Below, piece after piece: positions 55,741 through 64,000 of a DNA stretch of 64,000 nt; within the stretch, counting starts at the first letter, position 1, and every line of letters starts with the position of its first letter. The notes below the pieces were generated by a model. It worked only from the letters and a program-made list of their open reading frames with translations. It was not told the origin of the DNA and did not search any database. The DNA lies in assembly GCA_000827495.1 (NCBI GenBank), contig KN817538.1, positions 62,001-126,000 on the forward strand, read 5' to 3'. The position numbers were made by a program, and so were the translations under genes. This DNA comes from Hypholoma sublateritium FD-334 SS-4 (Eukaryota; Basidiomycota; Agaricomycetes; Agaricales; Strophariaceae).

Positions 55741-58700
55741 CAAGTCATAAAAAAGACAATGAAACTCACAGCATGAAGAGCCTCTGGAGCATAGAGACAT
55801 GAGGGATGTGTGTGGGCTATTCACTTTGTGTAGGGACATAAATTCGGGGATGGATACGGGATGGGAGGTGATGCGGCTCCAGGATACCCTCCGCTCTTTA
55901 TACAATTCTAGCTTGCCACGCGCGGACAAACATCCCCTGGGATGATCCCCGTCCTCCCTTGCCGATTTCGCTCCCTGCATCGGAAACACTCGCACGCATG
56001 CACTAAGAAATTTGATTGACGACATCTTCGCCAACCTATTCTCGGAGACACTTCCTCTCTGTATCTCTGCACACACAACCTGACAGCTTGTATATTATCA
56101 CAATACATACATTCTCTGCAGCCTGAGATGCACTGTATGTTCTGTGAAAAACAATTTATGGGGCAGGATATCCTTTGCAAGAAATATTCCACCCTAACAA
56201 TCTAGTGAAATATTAGCACAGAAGCAGGTGTCGTAAGTCGTGCTGGCATATCCACGTCGCCCCATTTATTTCAGGCACTCAATATTCTCAAATTCTCAGC
56301 AGTCAACCTCCCTGTCTTCCAATATTTCTTCCTCTGCCTGCAAGTCACACTGTTGCAGTACATGCCGCTAGATAGCACACAGAATTAAAATTCCCTCACT
56401 GAATTCAACTGCTACATCTGCGTGAAAAGATACACAGATTTGTACTTACATAAAATAGCGTGAAACACACCGCGAGATCTTTGATTGTCACGCCGGTAAG
56501 TATACTCACATCGGGATTGCATCGGTCTGTATCCTGCCTGTCAAGTACTGCTTCCCGCCTATTCCCCGATCCCCCACTTCCACCCCACTGTAAGCACCCC
56601 CCATAGCCTGCTCATAGACACCACTGACAATCTTACACATGTGATAGATGTGTTATTTCAATTCTCCAGCACAGCGCACCCCCATGTGCACCGCACCCCC
56701 TTTGTGCGCCATGCCGTGCATTCACGGACTTGTCACGGTGTGTGTTTATATCATGAGGTGTCCAGAGAACTGCACCGCCAAGAGAGGTGCGCCTGTCAAT
56801 CCTGTTGTGTCAAATATTCAATAAATCCTCTGACAATATCTCCCCACCCGCCGCTCCCATTCCTCCGGCGTTTGCGTCTTAGTATGCTTCGTCATTTCAA
56901 AGTACGTTATCACGCAAGTTCCGTAAATTTAGCCTCTAACGTAACAAATCCGCTTGTGTCTTTCAGCTGCGCCGCAAATCTGCACCCTCTCACATTGTAG
57001 CATCTGCTCATGCGGGATTGCCTATTGTCAAAGATGTTCTGTATGCGGTGTGTAGTTATGTTATTTTCCCAAAAGACCGCAGATGACGGCTACATAACAT
57101 AGGCGCGTCATAGTACGGATCATCCAGAACGGCTGCCCATACGCAATGCCGTCCTACACCATCTGCAGTACAATCTCCTGTACGCCCGCCGACGCGCCTA
57201 TTTTATGCGCACTTCCCGCGCGCCATGGCGGTCTCACCCGCGTCATCCGTTGGTTAGCAGAGTGCGCTCTTGACAGTCCGCCGCGCGGCCGCACTGCGTT
57301 ATGCTACATTCACCGCGACGCGCGCTGCTACCATCCTCTGATACTTGGTGGGTGACTATGATATTGAATATCCTGAGTATCCCACTGATCTCAGGATTAT
57401 CTTTGACAGTCGCTCCGCCACTGCTGATCTGTACCCTCACGCGTACAGATTTATCTGCGCACATCCTCATATCTCCAGATGTGCTTTACGGTGCGTATTC
57501 GTGTCATTAGAAGACGAAGATTGGGCGCTAAAAATATCTATCATTACAGCGCTTCATCCATCTAATATACCGTGTGATCACCGCTGATCTGCAAGTCCAA
57601 TAGGGATGCGCGTCTCCAGAGACGCGCGCGACATACACAGGGTTACACTCATCAGAATGGCTCTCTGTTCATTAGTATACTTTCCAGATCAGTCAAATCA
57701 TCATGATGTAAAGAAATTACATCATTTGAACATATGTATTCTTCCCAATTCCTGGATATGTGCGAGTTTGCTTGAGTTATCCTTCTGTATTAACGAGCTT
57801 TCTGTACTTTATTAATGCCATAGAATAGTTTACAATACCAAACAGTATGCTGTAAAACTGCTTTCGAAGGTGTGCGGCAAAATTTGGACAAGTAGATGCC
57901 CGTTCAGAGCATGTGCCACAAGCCATCATCTCCCGCTACACAAATACGCCCTTCCAGCATGAATTGAGAGCCGTAACTCGTTGATGCGAAGAGAAGCATC
58001 TATATATATTTGACATGTGAGTATCTTGGTGCTTAGAACGGATAGGAATCGCCAGCGGAAGTGGGCGCGCACTGCACATCCCAGCGCATCCCAATTCTAC
58101 CCACTTCGAACACTTTAATTATATACTTGAAAACACACACTTGGAGACTCCTTCATAATAGTATATCATAGGAAAGTGGTCGGGAGGTTCCCCAAAAGTC
58201 AGGATCAGAATGGCGATTGCATTCATGTCGTGCCACTCTCTGGTCTTGTCCCGAATGTCCGTTTCGCGCTTGCGCTTCAATTCCAACGGGGACCTGGAAA
58301 AAGCACGTAAGCTTCTGTGTGTCACGGGGATAATACGCGACACGTTTCAGCTAAAATAGCGCGAAGCTACGGTGGAAGATTGGCTGCAAACGCACACTGA
58401 ATGCGAGGATAACGACGAATATGTCGTTTACCCTCTTTTTGCGTGTGTTATTTCTTATAAAAATGCATGTGGTATGTACTGTCAGGGGCTACGAGAGATC
58501 CAGACCTCTGGGATTTGGATGTCTTGAGAATTCTGTGGGATGCTTTCTAGAGGGAAAGGACTGTGTGTTTCCGAGGAAAGGAGATTGCAGTTCAATTCAA
58601 GTTGTGAAAGAAACTTAACTATTCACAATCTAGACTACATACACAATATACAAGGTGAAAATTCTTATACCTGGCAGTCTTTTACAATATCAAATGGAGT

Positions 58701-58856
58701 ATCGTGTGCAGGAGATGGAGACGGGGACAGTTATTCTGTATTTCCGTGCAAGTTCGCGTAGGTTGATCGTCCGTTTTAAGACCCTGCACGGGCACTCGTC
58801 CCAAAATACCACATTCCATTGCGTTACGGTACGTACACATCACTACCTCTGGGACA
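55741..58856. other. Long region without a supported gene
   Basis: Moderate GC, many short frames on both strands. 57146-57355 followed by 57345-57587 (+) has a coding-like look (YIHRDARCYHPLILGG, then DYDIEYPEYPTDLRIIFDS), but no domain or paralogue supports it. The minus frame 58343-58119 is unsupported too. The left edge (55741-56080) continues upstream of the exon-like array and may contain its first exon (MSLCSRGSSC with a GTGAGT donor). Confidence 0.45.
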
Positions 58857-58864
58857 TATATAAG
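58857..58864 (+). promoter_or_regulatory. Candidate TATA box with pyrimidine-rich leader
   Basis: TATATAAG is followed by a long C/T tract (ccctctttttttcccctctc) and an ATG at 58970 immediately followed by a GTACGC donor. The downstream exon-like pieces give only a short peptide (about 15 codons), so the gene itself appears decayed or unrecognised. Confidence 0.45.
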
Positions 58865-58969
58865 GGGCCCCTCGTTTGCTTCTATCCATCATTCCATTCC
58901 CTCTTTTTTTCCCCTCTCCCCCTCCCAGCCAGCTCTCGCATTCTCCCGGCAGTCGGCTGGCTTGATAAC

Positions 58970-60896
58970 ATGGTACGCACTTCCTGGCTGTCATGCATGT
59001 CTCATGCTAACGAGTTCAGCTGTCTGCCATCGCGCCCAGATTATCTCGCCGCCCGACGTCCTGACTCGGTGAGTGCACGCATGGTGTGTGTGCCCGGCAC
59101 TGATTGCGCTCGGTGTGTAGTCCCACCCCGTGCGTGCAGCCGGCACTGACCGCGCTCTGTGTGCGTAGTCGCGCCCCGTTTGTGGACGTCACCCGCCTGC
59201 TACGCAGTGAGTGATATTTATACTCATGAACAGCGGACAGCTTACGCACCGCAGATCAGCACCGTCTCGGATCGCATCTGGCGAGTCGATTTGACGCGCT
59301 TGCAATGTGCCGTAGCTGACATGTCGTAGTCCAAGGTACCAGAAGCGCCGTAGCGCCATCGCGCCGGGGCCCTGAACAATATCTGTACGGTGAGTACACT
59401 CACGGCCACACTGCACTGTGCATTCCATAGGCTGATCTATACATTACATGCAGACATGTCGGGTGCGCTGTGAATGCACGAGACCGCAACCACTCTCGGA
59501 GCGCGGAGGGAGTGCTGACCACGCTGCGCCGCCGCCGTGAGGGGACCGCTACGTGTCTGGAACTTCCCTGCGTGCTCCGCGTCCTCGGCATGTTGTCAAA
59601 TCCCACGTCTGGCATGCGTATGTCGACGTCCGCGGCCTACAAGTGGCTCGCACGGATGCAGGCGGGTGCTCATCAACACCACACCCAAGGACTCTCTCCC
59701 GCGCAACGGCTGCGGGATCCATGCCGATCTCCTGGTCTTATCTGGTCTCTCTAGAGCTTCTGGTGCGCAGATGCGACGGATGCGCGTTGCACTCACCGTG
59801 AGTTTAACGGATGCGCGTGGGCATGCACCCCGGACGTCGCACTGCGCTCTCGCTCGCTATGGACCGCACCGCACTTGCGTCACCGTTCCCCGTTCTCTAG
59901 AATGACCCTGAACGTCTCTGACTGATGCGCGTTGGCGATACAGGGGAATTTGACGGCACGCGTAGACATGCTCCCGAGGCTCTCCCGCATGCGCAGCGAA
60001 CTCAGGACACGCACCGTGCTTCTGATCTTCTCTTGGGTTATCTTGCGTGTTAATAAGCGTGTATGGGTAATGGGCGTGGCACTCACCACACAGCTAGTAT
60101 GTGCGCGTCGACCCACATCCCATGCATCCCTGCGCGCTCTGGTTCACCAGTCCACGCGCCGCATCACTGAAAACTCCCCATCCTTCAGAGCTGCGCTGAC
60201 CGTGTGAAACATGCACGCGCTGGATTTACGGCGGAAATAGAGGGTACGCGTCGACATGCGCCCGAAGCCGTCCCTCGCGCTAGGCAACATCAGGACGCGT
60301 GCCAATGTTCTGACATCGGCTGGAGTACATAAAGACCTTAGTAAACGTGCTTGGATGCAGCGCGTCGCACTCACCACACGGCTAGAAGGTACGCGTCGCG
60401 ATGAATCTCGGCCGTCCCACCGCGCTCTGCATCACCGTCCGCCGCGCCGTAGCTCTGTCGCCACGCCCCCGTGTTCTATACTTCCCCTGACCGCTCCTGA
60501 CCTCTGCGCGCTGGGAATTTCGCAGAGTTATGGGTACGCGCCGACATGCAGCCGCAGCTCCCCGCTGCACGCGCCTTATGTAACGCCGGCGCCTAACCAG
60601 CGGCTCTGACTTGGCTCTGACCCACCATCTCGCGCTCCTCTGCCGCCGTCGTTTCCTGTATCCCGCGTCAAGAATGGTCACGGCCGCGTCCACCGCTTCT
60701 ACACGCCCCACGGCCGTCCCTCTTCCCAGCACTGCCTCCAGCGCCCTTGACGTGGAGTTCGCGTCGCTCCTACGGCACGGCTGCTGAGCGCGCGGCGTCA
60801 TCGTGGGTGCGGCTACGTGTCCGCAGGTGTCTCCAGTGAACGAGGTCGCGCGGCACATCTGGCGAGCGCTACGCTGTGTCGGCGCTGCATTGGAAG
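58970..60896. repeat. GC-rich degenerate repeats, no supported gene
   Basis: Around 59080-59180 the segment ccggcactgattgcgctc recurs as ccggcactgaccgcgctc. 59905-60460 holds two tandem units with shared blocks acgcgtcgacatgc, actcaccacac-gcta and cgcgctctg; these match 49740-50155. The long minus-strand frame 61362-60382 overlaps a plus-strand SDR relic and is judged a GC-driven shadow. Confidence 0.55.
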
Positions 60897-61161
60897 TCGA
60901 CGGAACCACGTCGCGTACAACACGAGCAAGGCCGCGCTCAATTCGTACACGATTGCGCTCGCGACCCAGCTGGCGGCGGAGGGCGTGCGCGCGAACCTCG
61001 TGACGCCCGCGCTGGTGTCGACGCAGATGAACGGGTAAATCGTATGCGGCGCGTCGATGCGCGTTGGCGCACACTTCCTGCTCCCATAGTAGGCGCTGAT
61101 CGACAAGGACGGCCCGACGGGGAAGTTCTTCGGGCCTGACGGAAACGAGCTCCCATGGTAA
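60897..61161 (+). pseudogene. 3' fragment of an SDR gene
   Basis: NHVAYNTSKAALNSYTIALA, EGVRANLVTPALVSTQMNG, then a stop, ALIDKDGPTGKFFGPDGNEL and PW match the C-terminal half of the SDR at 48084. In-frame stops interrupt it (after STQMNG and before ALIDKDG) and the N-terminal half with the cofactor motif is missing. The flank after the stop also resembles the flank of the intact gene. Confidence 0.88.
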
Positions 61162-61261
61162 GTAGACCGTAGATAAAGTTACGTTGGGCTTGATAAGTAC
61201 TCCCCCAAATGACACGCACTCGCATCCTGATTCCTTCGCATCGCGCCTAGTTCCTTGCAAG

Positions 61262-63125
61262 GACGCAGCGCCGCCACGCTTGCCTTCAGGTTCGTCGTGC
61301 TGTAAAGTGTAAGTAGCACTTACAGTACCGCGTGTCCTCGGGACCCGAAGCGGCGCATCCAATGGGGGGCACGAGAACGGCTTCGCCGTTCCGTAGCACG
61401 ACGAGGCATGGCTGAGCCTACTCCGTTAGCCTGTATTCAATCTTGATATTGAACCGCACTCCCACCGGGACGGCGCACCTCCCGCTCCAGCACGCACTTT
61501 CTTCGTCGCGCCATGAGTCCACCTTCAAAGCTGCACCGCGCTGGCATCTACATCGTCAATCTCACAGACGCCGAATTTTAATTTGAACACACTACATATA
61601 CATACGAGGCTTGCGCGGCCTCAGGTGGCGGGGGAGCGGCGGGGGTGGGGCTACAGTCGGCGGTACTACTTCCTGCACAACGGTACGGTACTTACTTACT
61701 TACTGACATACATACATACGTGATACATTTTACACAGATTAGGCAAGTCCAACTAGGATATCGCGAGCGAAATGGGTAAATTACAGTCGGCGGGGGACGG
61801 CACATGCGCGCGTGTGGTGGGGGGTAATTAGGGGGTTTGCGCGCGGGAAGCAGGGAGAGAGGGAGCGCATATGCAGGCAAGGGGCAGTGGGGCGGACGGG
61901 GCTAGCGCGCGGGAAGCAGACCCGAAACACAGGGACATGAAGCAGACAGGACGGGGCAGTCATAAGCGTCCATGCGGCATTGCGATGCGCGTGTGCGGGT
62001 GGTGGGGATGCAGCGCGGAGAGGGAGGCATCAGGATCATAAGCGTGCCGGGAACTTGCCAACAGAGGCGGTGGGGAATCGCGCACAGAAAGAGGAGTGGT
62101 GGAAGAAACGGATGGGGTGGTACGCATACGCGTCCACGGGGCGTCCGTACAGATGGTAGGGTGGGTGTCGCGTGTACAGTAGAGAAGAATGTGTCGCATA
62201 AGCTCGTGCGCAGCTCACGCCGCCGACGCCGCCCCGCCCCCGAGCCCCGCGCGCCGCCGTGCATACCACGGCGGCGGCTCCAGCGCAGTGTGGTATGCTA
62301 TCGCGCGCGGCTCGACCTCGATGACGAATGGGAACTCCGCGCGCCATGTACGCGCACCATAGGCGTCGTCGTCCTCGGCGTCGGGCGTGCGCACGGGCGC
62401 GAAGCGGGATGGTGACGCGGGGGAGAGCGGCGGCACGTCCGCGATGCGCGCGATGATCTTGCGCGAGACCGGCGGTGGGGCGTTGGGCACCTGCGTCGCG
62501 GCCGTGGGTCCCTCCACCGCGCCCACGATAGGCGTACCGAGCGACGGCGCAGTCTCCTCGGCGACGAGCGCCAGTGCGCCGGCCTTCGGCAGCGCGTAGG
62601 GCGGCTCGTCCGCATCGCCGCTCACGAGCGTGTCGTCGTCGTCTTCATCATCGTCGTCGGACACGGACACGGGCGTGCAGGGCGGGGGCGGGGAGCCGGC
62701 GGTGCGGCGGCCCAGCGCGGCGAGCGGGCGGCGGGTGATGCGGCGCGGGCGGGGGCCCGGCGGGGCGGAGGGCGGGGCCAGGGCGGGGGCGGGGCGCTTG
62801 GGGGTGAGGGCGGCGAGGGAGAGCGAGAGGGAGGGGGCGCGCCTGTGGATCGTCAGCGGGTGGTGGTAGTGGAGAGAGACGGAGCTATGCGCACCTCTTG
62901 GTCAGCACGGCCCGGGGAGCGGGGGCCACCTCTGTCATGGCTGTATGCGGCGGCGACGGCAGCAGGAGTGCGCGTGGGCGGCGGGGGCGCGGGTGCATGT
63001 AGTCCTGGTCAAGCCTTGCTGGGGCCACTGGGGCAAGGGGGTCCGCTGGCACGGTATAAGAAGGGACAAGGCGCAGTGGCCCTCAAGGCCCGCAGATCGC
63101 CCGTGCCTCGAGGCGCGGCGGGCTG
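61262..63125. repeat. Recent segmental duplication, right copy (left copy 52009-53600)
   Basis: Same segment as 52009-53600 in the same orientation, 9.3 kb away. It starts directly after the SDR relic flank and ends at ggcgcggcgggct. It contains the intact Asp-rich copy B. Confidence 0.9.
62215..62938 (-). CDS. Asp-rich protein of unknown family, copy B
   Basis: Exons 62938-62895 and 62842-62215 encode 223 aa, starting MTEVAPAPRAVLTKRR. It has the same architecture as copy A: acidic block (SDDDDEDDDDTLVSGDADEP), PYALPKAGALALVAEE and KIIARIADVPPLSPASPSRF. It ends EFPFVIEVEPRAIAYHTALE and PPPWYARRRAGLGGG. It differs from copy A by in-frame insertions (for example SLGTPIVGAVEGPTAATQ) and by conservative substitutions, so the frame has been kept since the duplication. 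Function unknown. Confidence 0.65.
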
Positions 63126-63630
63126 ATCGCCCTAAACGCCGGCTGCAGACGACACACCTCAGTGCACACCGCCCGGCCGGTGCAGCGAGCCCCCGCCGGC
63201 CGGCGCGCAGCTGGGCTGTGGTACGACGGCCATGGCGCACGCCTCGGACGCGCGGGGAACTTGGAAGCTGGGGGCACCCAGCTAGGCAGGGCTTGTACTC
63301 CATTCCGCGTTCGCGCCTTCCTTCCCTGCGGGGACAATAGCGGCAGGCCAGAAGCAGGGGGTGGGCGAGTGCTGTGCGCGTGCTCTTGTTTGTATCCACG
63401 TAGAATGGATGGCGACGGCGGGGCGAGGTGGCCTATTGGGTGCGGCTGCGTGGCTGCTGATCCTGACGGTTGTCGCTGATCGACGTGTCTTGTTCGGCGA
63501 CATCAAGGAGGAACAAAAGAAGGCGCATGTCCACACGATCGTCATCATTTGCGTCTCTTGTTTGCCACGAGCTTCGCGATTGGCTCATGTCGTAGGCAGT
63601 GCTGTTGCGGGAAGATCTTGCCTAGAGTAG
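63126..63630. other. Spacer between Asp-rich gene and tRNA
   Basis: GC-rich, with overlapping open frames on both strands but none supported by a domain, splice structure or a second copy. Confidence 0.5.
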
Positions 63631-63746
63631 GGCAAGATGGCCGAGCGGTTAAGGCGTGTGACTCAAGCTAAGCTTCCTACTTTGAGTAGGCAACAGCGCA
63701 TTCTCATCACAGTAATGTGGCGTGGGTTCAAGTCCCACTCTTGTCA
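63631..63746 (+). tRNA. tRNA-Leu (anticodon CAA) with 38-bp intron
   Basis: Acceptor stem ggcaaga (63631-63637) pairs with tcttgtc (63739-63745; one G-T pair), discriminator A at 63746. The D arm gccgagcggttaaggc is the usual Leu A-box sequence. Anticodon stem tgtga/tcaca encloses ct-CAA-g, with CAA at 63664-63666. The intron occupies 63668-63705, one base after the anticodon, and contains ctttgag, able to pair with the anticodon loop as in other tRNA-Leu(CAA) precursors. The T arm is gtggg-ttcaagt-cccac (63722-63738). CCA is not encoded. The long variable arm (about 10 nt) fits class II tRNA-Leu, though it is on the short side. Confidence 0.93.
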
Positions 63747-64000
63747 ACCTTTTTGTCTCTCCGAATATCATCCCAACTTGCAAACTTTCAACGTTAAGTT
63801 TTAAGTAACAAGTTTTAACGACTGTTATGCGCCGCCGCGACTCCGAATCTCCGATCTTCGAGGCGCCGGGGCTCGGCGTGCATCGTAGCTCGTAGCGTCT
63901 TGGAGTTCTGGACCGCCGATTCTCACTGTGAATCATTGACTGATTTGTTAGAAGAAAAAACGAGCCTAATAGGAGAAGCGAAGGCGGTGCACTGCCATAT
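63747..64000. other. Right flank, nothing recognised
   Basis: A t-rich stretch follows the tRNA (cctttttgtctc, plausible Pol III termination signal at 63748-63753). No gene is visible in the remaining 250 bp. Confidence 0.5.

Noticed and set aside
57146..57587. Two overlapping plus frames with coding-like composition
   Set aside because: They need a frame change or an unseen intron to join, and no family match is recognisable, so no gene is called.
60382..61362. 326-codon open frame on the minus strand
   Set aside because: It runs antisense to an SDR relic and through a segment shared with 52 kb where the frame is not kept; it is composed of Arg/Ala/Thr-rich sequence typical of GC-rich antisense reading.

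Overview
The window looks like nuclear DNA of an agaricomycete (mushroom-forming basidiomycete). Genes are broken by many introns of about 50-60 bp with GTRNGT donors and a few GC-AG introns. The housekeeping genes read as fungal: COX5, RPN8, a Gis2/CNBP zinc-knuckle protein, an Scd6/LSM14 protein and an intron-containing tRNA-Leu(CAA). One large family (GD[IV]GF / L-LP-G / NGSL-IVT motifs) is, to my knowledge, a mushroom-lineage family of unknown function. Exon models were built by hand from splice signals, reading-frame continuity and paralogue comparison. No transcript evidence was available.

Layout. 0.8-1.6 kb: COX5 (-). 3.1-4.6 kb: a decayed HET-domain gene (+). 4.7-10.9 kb and 12.0-18.0 kb: two tandem copies of a divergent gene pair, each with a 13-exon gene on minus and a 6-exon gene on plus around a ~1 kb shared promoter. 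An intact single-exon HET gene (+) follows at 18.0-19.7 kb. 20.1-25.1 kb is a housekeeping block: GIS2 (-), RPN8 (-) and a coiled-coil/AT-hook gene (+). 24.9-30.3 kb is a second tandem duplication in which the two copies have lost different genes: AT-hook gene intact and His-rich secreted gene dead in copy 1, the reverse in copy 2. 30.9-32.4 kb: SCD6 (+); 32.9-33.7 kb: SDR (-). 33.7-48 kb holds two NACHT NTPase genes (+) that each end in a C2H2 zinc finger, each followed by a convergent member (one dead, one alive) of an unknown 221-aa family, plus relics, a secreted protein and a second SDR (+). 50.4-51.7 kb: an F-box-like gene (-). 52.0-53.6 kb and 61.3-63.1 kb are near-identical segments, each with one copy of an Asp-rich gene of unknown function. 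Between them lie an assembly-ambiguous stretch with N bases, a regular ~109-bp array that looks like repeated exon-intron units, and degenerate GC-rich repeats. tRNA-Leu(CAA) lies near the right end.

How it fits together. The housekeeping genes are single and intact, while almost everything between them is duplicated, rearranged or decaying. HET, NACHT and F-box families together with lineage-specific duplicated genes are what one expects of a fast-evolving accessory region, possibly linked to non-self recognition. That functional link is inference. The most unusual items are the NACHT-C2H2 proteins, the HET-flanked duplicated divergent pair and the exon-like tandem array.
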